Part shown: in pieces, positions 32,500 to 41,615 of the stretch | How the letters are laid out: each line of letters starts with the position of its first letter | How positions within the stretch are numbered: position 1 is the stretch's first letter | Source of the DNA: JAGDMS01 sp050015455 | Lineage (GTDB): Bacteria > Desulfobacterota > Binatia > HRBIN30 | Direction: 5' to 3' | Assembly (NCBI GenBank): GCA_050015455.1 | Contig: JBEKBJ010000005.1 | Span: 1 to 64,000 of the forward strand | Length of the DNA stretch: 64,000 nucleotides | The notes under the pieces: generated by a model | The model's input: the letters and a program-made list of their open reading frames with translations, nothing else | What the model was told of the DNA's origin: nothing | Databases searched by the model: none | Made by a program: the position numbers and the translations under genes

Positions 32500-33369
32500 T
32501 CATTCGCGGCGGGCCTCGTCTAGGAACGGTATAACCGCGCGGGCGAATGCCTCCGGCTGTTCGAGATGCGGGTGGTGCCCGGCGCCGGCGATGGTCACTC
32601 GCCGAGCGTGGAGTAGGCGCAGACGTTCGTCGAGATCAGCGGCTGGCAGACGCAGCGGCGTCTCGCGACCTTCCACGTAGAGCACGGGACAGGCAACCCG
32701 CCGCCAGAACGCTCGCGCCTGCGCCACGTAGTATGGCTGTGGCGACCGTGTCTGATGAAGCGGGTCGAACTTCCACAAACGCGCACCCTGATCCTGCCGC
32801 GTCCCCCAATCGGCCATGTGCTGCGCGACCTCGGTGGAGAAGCGCGGGAAGCGCTCCCGCAATCGTTGGGTAGCCTCGGCCAGCGTCACGCGCCGTGGGC
32901 CACGTTCGGCCACGCGTTTCAGATCGCTCAGCCAGGCCGCGAAACGTCCAGGCGCCAACTCAGGATCGGAGTCCGGCAAGCCCATCCCTTCGACCAACAC
33001 GAGCGCCCAGACACGGGCGGGCTCGGTGCCGGCATAGCTGACGGCCACCCCGCCGCCCATCGAGTGGGCTATCAGCGCGACGCGCTCGGCGAGCTGCGGC
33101 ACCAGGAATGCCAGGTCCGCGGTGTAATCGGCAAAGTGATAGTACCCGCCGGGGCCGATCCAGTCCGACTCACCGTGGCCGCGCCAGTCGACCGCATACA
33201 CGTGGTACCCGCCCGCAGCGACCCGCGGCGCGACCAGATCCCACGTGTGCGCGTGTTCCAGAAAGCCGTGCAGCAGCAGCACGACCGGGCCGTTACCGCC
33301 CCACTCGAGCAGGTGGTGGCGCAAACGGTTGGCTACCACGTAACGTGAGCGCGGCTCCGGGTAAGTCAT
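32500..33369 (-). CDS. Alpha/beta hydrolase
   Basis: A 289-residue serine hydrolase. The oxyanion region is LLLHGFLEHAHTW, the nucleophile elbow AHSMGGG, and the catalytic His sits in GAGHHPHLEQPEAF. The conserved DWRGHGESD also supports epoxide-hydrolase/esterase-type folds. The start is uncertain: ATG 33369 keeps the conserved region, while a GTG at 33405 would overlap the PilT-like stop (GTGTTAG) and suggest translational coupling. The substrate is unknown. Confidence 0.8.
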   Translation of the reverse strand: MTYPEPRSRYVVANRLRHHLLEWGGNGPVVLLLHGFLEHAHTWDLVAPRVAAGGYHVYAVDWRGHGESDWIGPGGYYHFADYTADLAFLVPQLAERVALIAHSMGGGVAVSYAGTEPARVWALVLVEGMGLPDSDPELAPGRFAAWLSDLKRVAERGPRRVTLAEATQRLRERFPRFSTEVAQHMADWGTRQDQGARLWKFDPLHQTRSPQPYYVAQARAFWRRVACPVLYVEGRETPLRLPAADLDERLRLLHARRVTIAGAGHHPHLEQPEAFARAVIPFLDEARRE

Positions 33370-33398
33370 CGGCTGAGAGCGCGATGCGCCCTGAAGTG

Positions 33399-34988
33399 CT
33401 AACACCCAGCTGTGCGCAGATACTCGCCCAGGGTGGTGGAATCGTTGGCGACCGCCAGAGCGGTGTCGTGCCGGATGCGATTGGCGCGGACCAGATCGGC
33501 AAGGCTGCGTTCCAACACCAGCATGCCCTCGTTGCCGCCGGCCTGGAGCGCGCTGACGATCTGCGCCGTCCGGCCCTCGCGGATCACATTGGCCACACCA
33601 TGAGTGACCCTGAGCAACTCCACTGCTGGGACCCGCCCCGTTCCGTCCGCTGAGGGAAGGAGGCGTTGCGAGATCACGGCGCGCAGCGAGTCCGCGAGCT
33701 GCACGCGGATTTGCCGCTGCCGCTCCGGCGCATAGGTGTCGATGATACGCTCGACGGCTGACGAAGCCGTGCGGCTATGAAGACTCGCGAACACGAGGTG
33801 CCCGGTTTCGGCCGCGGTGAGCGCCAGACTGATGGTTTCGGGATCACGCATCTCGCCGATGAGAAGCATGTCCGGGTCCTCGCGCAGAGCGTCGCGCAAA
33901 CCGGTGGCGAAATCACGCACATGGGTCCCCACTTCACGCTGGCGGACCAGTGCGGATGGGCGCAACGGCTGGATGACGTACTCGATCGGGTCTTCGAGTG
34001 TCACCAGCACTTGCGGGCGCGCCCGCAGGGCGTGCTGAACCAGCGCCGCCAGCGTCGTGCTCTTGCCGCAGCCGGTCGGCCCGCAGGCGACGACGAGCCC
34101 GTGGGGAAGGTGGATGAGCGGCTCGATCTGCGGCGGCAGATTCAGATCCGCGAGCGCCGGCGCTTCCCTGCGGAGAATGCGCATGGCGGCGCACCATCCT
34201 TCGTGGCTGGCGTAGACGTTCACGCGCACTCGCCCCACCGTGGGAACGTCGAAGGCGCGATCCACCGAGCCTCCGGCGCGCAGGCGCTGCAACCGCTCTT
34301 CCCCGCCGAGCAACGCAGCCGCGTCGAATCCCGGTTCGCCTTCGAGTACCTGAAGGGCGCCGTTGATGCGGACAATCGGCGCCCGCAGAGGGCTCAAATG
34401 GATGTCACTGGCGCCCAGCGCCACGGCTCGCGTAAGCACTGCGACGACAGCCGCCGAAAGCTTGTCGGTCTCCGCACTCCAGAGGCTTCCGCTTGCGGCC
34501 CGAAGCCTTCGGCGGACGGGTCCTGCGGACGTCTCGTCGACGCCGCTCGCTGTGGCATCGTGGAGGGCATCTCCCCGCGGCTCGCAGCCCACCGATTCGT
34601 CGTGCCCCCGAACTCCGTTTCCTTGGCGACGAAATGTAACCTCCAGTGCCGATTCGTCCTGCTCGACGAGCATCAGGGCGAAATCCCCCAACTCGGGGCT
34701 GCTGTACGTGAGCGACACCTGGCCGTGCTCGCGCAATGCCGCCTCGTGCGATGTCCACAGGTCGTCTAGCAACTTGCGGATCCGCTGCGTGGACATCGCG
34801 GGAATGGTCAGCGGCAGCTCGGTGCCGTCTTTGAACATCTGCGGACTGCGACCCGAAGCAAGCCTCAGCTCTGTTCCTCCCTGCTGCACCAGGATCTTGA
34901 GCACGCTGTCGATTGCCTTCACGTCTCGGCCTGTCTCCAACCCATCCTTGCCTGACCGACGGCGATACCGCAACTCGCGTTTGCACAT
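33399..34988 (-). CDS. PilT-like ATPase with extra N-terminal domain
   Basis: A 529-residue type II/IV secretion ATPase of the PilT type. The core has ASDIHLS, VNVYAS, Walker A GPTGCGKST (~325), the Asp box DPIEY, Walker B MLLIGEMRDPETIS (~395) and the His box TGHLVFASLHSRTA. The first ~175 residues are unusual: VKAIDSVLKILVQQGGTELRLASGRSPQMF is a degenerate second copy of the PilT N-terminal domain, followed by a disordered linker. No pilin or PilC/Q genes are adjacent, so its role (twitching retraction, adhesion or regulation) is open. Confidence 0.8.
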   Translation of the reverse strand: MCKRELRYRRRSGKDGLETGRDVKAIDSVLKILVQQGGTELRLASGRSPQMFKDGTELPLTIPAMSTQRIRKLLDDLWTSHEAALREHGQVSLTYSSPELGDFALMLVEQDESALEVTFRRQGNGVRGHDESVGCEPRGDALHDATASGVDETSAGPVRRRLRAASGSLWSAETDKLSAAVVAVLTRAVALGASDIHLSPLRAPIVRINGALQVLEGEPGFDAAALLGGEERLQRLRAGGSVDRAFDVPTVGRVRVNVYASHEGWCAAMRILRREAPALADLNLPPQIEPLIHLPHGLVVACGPTGCGKSTTLAALVQHALRARPQVLVTLEDPIEYVIQPLRPSALVRQREVGTHVRDFATGLRDALREDPDMLLIGEMRDPETISLALTAAETGHLVFASLHSRTASSAVERIIDTYAPERQRQIRVQLADSLRAVISQRLLPSADGTGRVPAVELLRVTHGVANVIREGRTAQIVSALQAGGNEGMLVLERSLADLVRANRIRHDTALAVANDSTTLGEYLRTAGC

Positions 34989-35061
34989 GCCGACTACGAC
35001 GGGCAGCCTTTCTCAGACAGGTCGAAGTCGATGCAGTGGGAGATCGTTTCCTTTCTGGGCT

Positions 35062-37737
35062 TTACTGCGGCGTCGGACCCTGCGTGACCTGAACCAAGGC
35101 GCCTGGACGCACCCATTTGGCGAAGGCGGCCTGCACGTCTTTGGCGGTGAGCTGAACGTAGCGCTGCGCCGCGCGTGTGGGTTCGTCGAGCGGCAAACCT
35201 ATCGCGCTCCGCGACAGCAGGCCTTGGGCGATGCTGTTCGCACTTGATTCGGAAAGCGGGATCTCCCGCAGCAGCAGTGCCTGCGTCTGTCGCAGCTCGT
35301 GGTCGGTTACCGGGGTTTTCTGCATGGCAATGAGGTCGCGCACGATGATGGCGCGAGCCTTCGACACGTTCCGCGGATCGCAGGCGTAGCTCACTGTGTA
35401 GAGTCCGCGCGTCTTATCGAGATCGAAGGTTGACGACACAAAATACACTAACCCGGCGTTCTCGCGCAGATCGCGGTACAGTCGCGTGGCGTAGAAGGCG
35501 CCGCCGAGGACGTGATCGCCCAATTCCAGCGCATAGTAATCGGGATTGAAACGGTTCAGCCTCAACGTCTGCGCCAGCGTGACCTTGTCCTGCACGCGGC
35601 TGGCGTCGGGCACCGCCCTCGTTGCCGGCTTGTTCAAAGGCACCGGTGGCAGATCGGTATTCGGTTTCGGCCCCGTTGCCTTCCAGCTCCCGAAGTACTT
35701 CTCGATGACCGCCCGCGCCTGCTCCGGGGTGACGTTGCCGATTACAACGATCGTAGTCAGATCCGGACGGAACACCTGCCGGTAGTACTTGTGCACGTCT
35801 CCCATGGTGAGGGAGGACACCGTGGCCGGTGTGGCTTGCCGCAGTGTCGGATCGTGCTTCGGGTACAGCGCGGCGTCGAGTGCCCGCCCCGCAAGATAGC
35901 CCGGACTTCGCAGGCGGCCGGCGATGGCAGCAGCCACCTGCTTGCGCATGACTGCAAAGGCGTCCTGCGGCAACGCCGGACGCAACTCATTGTCAGCGAG
36001 CAGTTGCACGCCACGGTCGAACTGATCGCTCAGCACCTCGAGCGAAAACCCCGCGCCCGCCCGTGCGTTGGCACCGATGTCGTCGAGGGCTTTCTGGAAC
36101 GCCAGCCGGTCCAACGACGTGGTGCCGAAGGAGAAGAGACGATCGAGCACGTCGTTAACCCCTTCCTTGCCTTTGGGCACTTGCAGATCACTCTCGTGCT
36201 TGACGTAGCCGGAGACGTCCACCGTGTTGCTGATCGACTCCGGCTGGACGATGAGGGTGAGGCCGTTCGGCAACGTGCTCACCACCGGATGCACCGTCGA
36301 CCCCGGCACCGACAGCCGCTCCATAGCCTTTGTCGACCATGGGGGTAACTCGACCCGCTTGACCTCCTGCGGCGCGAATGACTCCTTGCCCCCGAAGCCC
36401 TTCGGCGAGGTGGGTTTGCCGGACGGCTGCGGTGTCAGGATGGCGGTGATCGCGTGACTCGGGTCGAGATATTTTCTCGCTACGCGGTTTACATCCTCGA
36501 CTGACACCTGCTCGATGGCACGCAGGTCATCTTCAGGCGATCGTCGGCCTTCTACCGCCACCGCCTGCGACCATGCCATGGCCAGTCCGGAGACCGAATT
36601 CTTCTGCAGTTCGAGGTCGGTGCGCTCGTGCCGCTTCGCCGCGTCCACCACATCCGCGGAGACCCCGTTCTGCACCTCAGCAGCAAGGATCTTCTGTACC
36701 TGCTGCAGCAGCGCGGTAGAGTCGGCACCCTGTGGAAATGCAGCTGCCGCATAACCCAAGCTCGCCTTCGGCAGCGCGTTGACAGCGAAACCGGCGAACA
36801 ACGCCTTGCCCTCCGGTACCAACGCATACAGATCGCCGCGCCGGCTGCTTAGGACGTCGCCGAGCACCTGCACCGCGGCGTAGTCCGGATCGTCGAAGCC
36901 GGGCAGGCGGAACGACGCCACGACCATGCCGTAGGGTTGGTCGGTGTCGAGCCTCAGAGTCTCGGGCTGCACCGGCTCGAGATGCACCTCAGGACGCGGC
37001 GGAAGTTGTTTGATGGAAATGTCACCGAACAGGGCTTTCACCTGCGCCAGCGCTTCCTCCGGCTGCAGGTTGCCGACAAGCACGAGTACAGCGTTGTTCG
37101 GCGCATACCACGCTTCGTGGAACTGCTTGAGCATCGCCGCCGTCGTCTTGTCGAATGACGGGCGCGTGCCGAGGGCGTCGTGCGCGTACGGCGTGCCTTT
37201 GAACATTGCTGCCAGCAGCTTGGTGTAGAAGACGTACTCCGGGTTGGAGAGATCCTGTGCCACTTCCTGCTCGATGGCGCCGCGCTCCTTGTCCCACAGC
37301 TGCTCGTCATCCGAGATGCCGCGCATGCGGATGGACTCGATGTGCAGGGCGATATCGAGGTCCTCCGACGGGACGGTGAAGAAGTACTGCGTGACTGTCT
37401 GCTGCGTGTCGGCGTCGAAGCGACCGCCCATGGCCGCGATGATCTTGGCCAGCTGGTCCCCCGTGAGGCCGGGGCTGCCACGAAACATCATGTGTTCCTG
37501 GGCGTGTGTTGTACCCGGGAAGCCCTCTGGCGCCTCGTCGCTGCCCACCCGGTAATTGATCACCGTGGTTACCACCGGCGATAGCGTGTCACGCACGATA
37601 ATGACGCGCAGGCCGTTGTCGAGCGTGGCGCGCAGAACATTTTCGGCGTCGGCGTCGCCATGGGCCGACAATGCACGCAGGCAGAGACAGAAAATCAGGA
37701 TGAGCGGTACTCTTGGAAAGCTAAATGCAGTGAACAT
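35062..37737 (-). CDS. Exported M16-family zinc metallopeptidase (two-domain)
   Basis: An 891-residue pitrilysin/PqqL-like peptidase with a signal peptide (VPLILIFCLCLRALSA). The first half carries the inverted zinc motif THAQEHMMFRGS (HxxEH) and the distal Glu segment ERGAIEQEV, so it should be catalytic. The second half (after ~470) is the homologous, usually inactive domain and has no HxxEH. Such proteins degrade peptides in the periplasm. The gene is followed by the Bat cluster, whose last gene is upstream on the same strand. Confidence 0.88.
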   Translation of the reverse strand: MFTAFSFPRVPLILIFCLCLRALSAHGDADAENVLRATLDNGLRVIIVRDTLSPVVTTVINYRVGSDEAPEGFPGTTHAQEHMMFRGSPGLTGDQLAKIIAAMGGRFDADTQQTVTQYFFTVPSEDLDIALHIESIRMRGISDDEQLWDKERGAIEQEVAQDLSNPEYVFYTKLLAAMFKGTPYAHDALGTRPSFDKTTAAMLKQFHEAWYAPNNAVLVLVGNLQPEEALAQVKALFGDISIKQLPPRPEVHLEPVQPETLRLDTDQPYGMVVASFRLPGFDDPDYAAVQVLGDVLSSRRGDLYALVPEGKALFAGFAVNALPKASLGYAAAAFPQGADSTALLQQVQKILAAEVQNGVSADVVDAAKRHERTDLELQKNSVSGLAMAWSQAVAVEGRRSPEDDLRAIEQVSVEDVNRVARKYLDPSHAITAILTPQPSGKPTSPKGFGGKESFAPQEVKRVELPPWSTKAMERLSVPGSTVHPVVSTLPNGLTLIVQPESISNTVDVSGYVKHESDLQVPKGKEGVNDVLDRLFSFGTTSLDRLAFQKALDDIGANARAGAGFSLEVLSDQFDRGVQLLADNELRPALPQDAFAVMRKQVAAAIAGRLRSPGYLAGRALDAALYPKHDPTLRQATPATVSSLTMGDVHKYYRQVFRPDLTTIVVIGNVTPEQARAVIEKYFGSWKATGPKPNTDLPPVPLNKPATRAVPDASRVQDKVTLAQTLRLNRFNPDYYALELGDHVLGGAFYATRLYRDLRENAGLVYFVSSTFDLDKTRGLYTVSYACDPRNVSKARAIIVRDLIAMQKTPVTDHELRQTQALLLREIPLSESSANSIAQGLLSRSAIGLPLDEPTRAAQRYVQLTAKDVQAAFAKWVRPGALVQVTQGPTPQ

Positions 37738-37804
37738 TCGGATAGGAAGCCCTTCCCGGCCTCCCCTGTCGCCGGAGGTGGCAACAAGGGAGGAGCACGA
37801 TCAA

Positions 37805-38575
37805 TCAGATTTCGTCGACGGCTGACTTTACGATCCAGCCACGGCGCCCGTCGCAGCGCGCCACCTCGATCCAGTTGTCGCGCGTCTCTACGACGCGCAC
37901 CAGCGAGCCTTCTTTGAGGACGAAATGCACGGTACCGTTTCCGGCCGGCTCGAACCGGGTCGGGGCCTCGCCGCTGCTGATGACGACTGCTTGGGGTTGC
38001 CAGTCGTCCGTTAGCACCTGCTGCGCCAACGAGGTGCTGCTGATCAGCACCAGCACCGCGAGCCCGGTGGCGGCATAGACCAACCACCGTGGCCGTGCTG
38101 GCCACAGCCGGTACCCGGCCAGCACGAGCAGGAGCAGCGTGAACATCGCGCTGGTCGCCCATGCCAGCCGATCGGTCACAAGGCGATGTGATAGTGGAAA
38201 GACGATGAGCTGCCACAACGCCGGGTCACACGCCTCCGCACCCGTGAGCGACTCTGCGTAGGCGAGATTCGCACCCAGGTCGGGATCGCCCGGTATCAGA
38301 CGCCGCGCCCGTTCGTAGTTCAGGATGGCCTTGCCTTTTTCGCCGGCTTTGAAGTAGGCGTTACCCAGATTGAAATACAGGTTCCCGCTCGCCAAGCCAG
38401 ATTGCTCTATCTCCTCATACTCCTTGGCCGCGGCAACGTATTGGCCGTCCTTGTACAGGGCGTTGGCGTGGTAGAAAGTTGTGCGCGGGCTGGGCTCTGT
38501 GGGCTCGGTGGCGCGCGCGGCACCGCACAGGACGCCCAGAATGAGCAGCATGAGCAAGAGAACTCGCACGGGCAT
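37805..38575 (-). CDS. batE: BatE-like TPR and SH3-domain protein
   Basis: Last gene of the Bat aerotolerance-type cluster. A signal peptide (VRVLLLMLLILGVLCGAARA) is followed by TPR units (FYHANALYKDGQYVAAAKEYEEI, GNLYFNLGNAYFKAGEKGKAILNYERA), two membrane helices, and a C-terminal bacterial SH3 domain ending EVARCDGRRGWIVKSAVDEI. The start at 38575 is chosen because the longer frame is made of a palindromic intergenic repeat (encodes PHPRPLPQGER). BatE probably scaffolds the BatA/BatB membrane complex. About 256 residues. Confidence 0.78.
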   Translation of the reverse strand: MPVRVLLLMLLILGVLCGAARATEPTEPSPRTTFYHANALYKDGQYVAAAKEYEEIEQSGLASGNLYFNLGNAYFKAGEKGKAILNYERARRLIPGDPDLGANLAYAESLTGAEACDPALWQLIVFPLSHRLVTDRLAWATSAMFTLLLLVLAGYRLWPARPRWLVYAATGLAVLVLISSTSLAQQVLTDDWQPQAVVISSGEAPTRFEPAGNGTVHFVLKEGSLVRVVETRDNWIEVARCDGRRGWIVKSAVDEI

Positions 38576-38691
38576 GCCGTCCGCTCTCTCTCCCTGCGGG
38601 AGAGGGCGGGGGTGAGGGGATCTGATGATCCGCATGCCTCCTCGCGTTCTGCTCTCCACACTGTAGCGTGCAGAACCGGTTGTGAGAAGAG

Positions 38692-40686
38692 TCATTTCAC
38701 ACCCTCACCCTGACCCCTTCGACGGGGCTCAGGACAGGCCTCTCCCGGAGGGAGAGAGAACCTGAGCTGGGGTTCTGGCGCACTCGCAGAAGGCGGGCCG
38801 AATCGGCCGGCATCCGCCCTGGTCTGCGCAGCTGGGGCAAGGCCGCGTTGGCGCTCGAGGCGGCGGACTATTTGTTGCGCCAGTGTCAGCACGCCGCGCA
38901 TGTCGCCGTCACTGGAGCTGGGGGCGAAACGGATCTGCTCGCAGGTCGCAAAGAATTGGGCTATGTCCTGGACCGACTGCGCCGGCACGCTACGGCGCGC
39001 GACGGCGGCGGCGTCGATGGCGCCCGGAGGCAGATCGAGTTTCGCCGCCAGATACTCCTGCATAGTTCGGGAGACAACATCATAGAACGCGGCCGACTCA
39101 CCCTTGGCCAACGCCTTCTCGGCAGTTGCGAGACCCCAACGCGCCTGCCTCCCGGCGCGGCTGAAGCGCGCGTAGCGCACGTCACCGCTCAAGCGCTGGC
39201 GGCGGCGATCGTACCAGGCGGCCGCCACAAGCAGCAGCAGGGGCACCGGCTGCCACAGCCAGAAGAACGGATTCCTATACCAATGGTCTGCGCGCCCCGA
39301 CAGTCCACCCGGATCGTCTTTGATGTACACGATGTCGTGTCCGAGCTTCTCTTCCGGTGCGAGGCGCCGGCCCGGCGTACCGGCGGCGAACACTTCCTGG
39401 CGCGCGGGGTTCTGCGACGGCCGCACCACCAGCGCGATCGGGTCCGTCCGGGCTGTTCCATAGCGCTGCGTCCGCGGATCGAAGTAACTGAAGCTCACGG
39501 CCGGAACTGCGCTGACGTGCATGTCGTTAGGAATGAGCACCTGCTCGAAGGACTTGGCGACGGTGGCGCTGCCCGGGCCGCCGCCTTCGGCCTTCCCGGG
39601 CTGCGTTTCGTACGTGCGGAACCCGTCGGTATTCACCAACTGCGGCGGCGCGGCTTCGGCGACGTTGCCGCTCCCGTTCAACATCATTCGCAGCGTGATC
39701 GGGTCGCCCGCTGTCACCTCGGTGGGAGCCGCCGACACTTGCAAGGTGAAGCGGCCGACGGCGCCGGAGAACCCCGCCGGCTTTCCTTCCTCCGGCAGCG
39801 GCAAAACGTTCAGGGTGAGCGGGTCAGAGTGCAGCTCCATTCTGCGCCGCTCGGTGCCGAAGGGATCGTCTTCGAAGAAGTGCTGGAAGAATGGATCGTT
39901 GAAAAGAGAATTACGTCTACGAGTCAGCACGTTCAACTGCAGATCGGCAGGGCCGAGCGTCAAAGTTCCGCTGCGCAGTGGAACTACCGTGGTCTGGAAG
40001 TGAACAACCTGGTATGTCTCGCCGTCGATCACCTGCTGGCGCTGGCTGGGCTCGGGGAACTTGTCGACCGAGATGCCGTCGGCAGCGAGCGTTGGGTACT
40101 GCAGGTCCGCCACGTGGATGGACCCCACGTACAGCGTCACATCGAGCGGCACGCGTTCATGCAGATACACCTCCTGCTGCGGTACCGAGACCGTGAGTCG
40201 CAAAGCACGCGCCGCAGCAGTGCCGGGCTGAGTTGCGCCAGATTGGCCGGTCGAGGGTGGAGCGGGCGGCGCTTGCGCCTGCGGGGCCCGCCCCTGTGGG
40301 GATTGTGCGCCTGCCGTCACGTCCACGTTGAAGCTCGCGGTCTGATACGTCTTGCCTTGGTATTCGACGGTGAACGGGCCGAGGGTGAAATGCCCCGCGC
40401 GTAATGGCAGCAGCGAGTAGCGGTGCTGCACCGAGCTGCTGATGTTGGCATTGACGATCGAGATCTGGGTCGATGGGCCGACGTACTGGACGTCGAAGCC
40501 GTCAGCAGTCACCGCGGGCGCCGCCACGTTCTGCGCACCGCTGATCTCGATAGCGAGCGTCAGCGGCTCGCCCACCTGCGCGCGTTGAGGGTTGAGGCTG
40601 GCACGCACGGAGATGTCGGCGCGGACGGGGGAGGGGAGGGCACCCGCGAGTAGGCAGAACACTACAAGGTGCGATCTGAACGCCAT
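38692..40686 (-). CDS. batD: BatD (aerotolerance-type exported protein)
   Basis: A ~664-residue exported protein with signal peptide (HLVVFCLLAGALPSPVRA). Ig-like beta domains follow (SVRASLNPQRAQVGEPLTLAIEISG, LTVSVPQQEVYLHERVPLDVTLYV). A membrane helix near residue 490 (FWLWQPVPLLLLVAAAW) leads to a cytoplasmic tail. It is the BatD/oxygen-tolerance family partner of BatA/B. ATG 40686 overlaps the BatC stop by one base. The final ~20 residues (PPGEACPEPRRRGQGEGVK) are encoded by a dispersed palindromic repeat. Confidence 0.82.
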   Translation of the reverse strand: MAFRSHLVVFCLLAGALPSPVRADISVRASLNPQRAQVGEPLTLAIEISGAQNVAAPAVTADGFDVQYVGPSTQISIVNANISSSVQHRYSLLPLRAGHFTLGPFTVEYQGKTYQTASFNVDVTAGAQSPQGRAPQAQAPPAPPSTGQSGATQPGTAAARALRLTVSVPQQEVYLHERVPLDVTLYVGSIHVADLQYPTLAADGISVDKFPEPSQRQQVIDGETYQVVHFQTTVVPLRSGTLTLGPADLQLNVLTRRRNSLFNDPFFQHFFEDDPFGTERRRMELHSDPLTLNVLPLPEEGKPAGFSGAVGRFTLQVSAAPTEVTAGDPITLRMMLNGSGNVAEAAPPQLVNTDGFRTYETQPGKAEGGGPGSATVAKSFEQVLIPNDMHVSAVPAVSFSYFDPRTQRYGTARTDPIALVVRPSQNPARQEVFAAGTPGRRLAPEEKLGHDIVYIKDDPGGLSGRADHWYRNPFFWLWQPVPLLLLVAAAWYDRRRQRLSGDVRYARFSRAGRQARWGLATAEKALAKGESAAFYDVVSRTMQEYLAAKLDLPPGAIDAAAVARRSVPAQSVQDIAQFFATCEQIRFAPSSSDGDMRGVLTLAQQIVRRLERQRGLAPAAQTRADAGRFGPPSASAPEPQLRFSLPPGEACPEPRRRGQGEGVK

Positions 40687-41615
40687 CACCAATCCTGTGC
40701 CGGTTCGGCGACGGTGGCGCCTTGGACTTGGCGCGCGAACTCGTCGGGTTGCAGCTCGTCGTTCTTGGCGGTGTCGATCAGGGCGGCGGCCTCCTGCTGC
40801 GACATCTGGTCCTTCTTGCCGCCGGCGGCTTCCTGCGCCGCAGCACGCTGCTGCTCCGCCTGCTTGTGCTCATCCGATTTCTCCTGTGCCGCTTGTTGTT
40901 GCTGCTCCCCCTCTTGCTTCTTCTGTTCCTCCCCGGATCCCTGTTGCTGCTTTTCCTGCTGCGCCTGTTGCTGGTCCTTCTGATCCTGTTGTTGCGGTTG
41001 CTGATCCTTCTGCTCGTCCGACTGCTTCTGCTGCTTCTGCTGTTCTTGCTGTTGCTCCTGTTGTCGCTTTTTCTGCTCTTCGAGCTCTTTCTTCAGGTCA
41101 TCGATCTTCTTGCCCACGAACTCGTAGTTGAACTTGGCGTCCTGGTCGGTGGGATCGACGCCCAGGGCGCGGCGGTACGCGGCCAACGCCGTGGCGTACG
41201 CCTTGAGCGCGTCCTCCGGTTTGTCCGCCTCGGCTGCGGCGCCCAACCGGTATTGGGCATTGCCGACGTTGTACGCCGTCCGCGCCGTGCGCTTCGAATC
41301 CTCATCAATCCCGCGCACGCGCGAATAGGAGGCCATGGCTTCGGCGTACTTCCCCGCCTTGTAATTGGCGTCGCCCATGTTGAAGTTGAGCAGCAGCGAG
41401 TCGGGATTGTCCACCAGGGCCTCGCCATACTTGCCGATGGCATCGTCGAACTTGCCTTGCTTGAAGAGCCGATTGCCCTCAGCGATACGGTCGCGGGTTG
41501 GATTGAGCCAGGCGTGACAGGGCGCTGCGGGGAGCAGCACGAGCGCGCAAAGTGCGAGCAGCAGTAACTTGGCGCGGCGCTCCACGCTCCACACTCCACG
41601 CTCCACGTCACTCAT
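40686..41615 (-). CDS. batC: BatC-like TPR protein with Gln-rich tail
   Basis: A 309-residue exported TPR protein of the Bat cluster. After a signal segment (LLLLALCALVLLPAAPCHA) come TPRs (RLFKQGKFDDAIGKYGEALV, GDANYKAGKYAEAMASYSRV, ALAAYRRALGVDP). Residues ~175-260 form a highly charged coiled coil of Gln, Glu and Lys, typical of BatC in Leptospira and Bacteroides. Its ATG overlaps the BatB stop (ATGA). The first residues (VERGVWSVERRA) are translated from a repetitive 'GGAGYGTGGA' word, so the true start may lie closer to the hydrophobic segment. Confidence 0.8.
   Translation of the reverse strand: MSDVERGVWSVERRAKLLLLALCALVLLPAAPCHAWLNPTRDRIAEGNRLFKQGKFDDAIGKYGEALVDNPDSLLLNFNMGDANYKAGKYAEAMASYSRVRGIDEDSKRTARTAYNVGNAQYRLGAAAEADKPEDALKAYATALAAYRRALGVDPTDQDAKFNYEFVGKKIDDLKKELEEQKKRQQEQQQEQQKQQKQSDEQKDQQPQQQDQKDQQQAQQEKQQQGSGEEQKKQEGEQQQQAAQEKSDEHKQAEQQRAAAQEAAGGKKDQMSQQEAAALIDTAKNDELQPDEFARQVQGATVAEPAQDW

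Noticed and set aside
33777..34769. Open frame of 330 codons on the + strand
   Set aside because: Antisense to the PilT-like gene, which carries all Walker and His-box motifs.
38848..40404. Long open frame (518 codons) on the + strand
   Set aside because: Lies entirely antisense to batD, has no family resemblance and His/Arg-rich composition typical of a GC-rich shadow frame.
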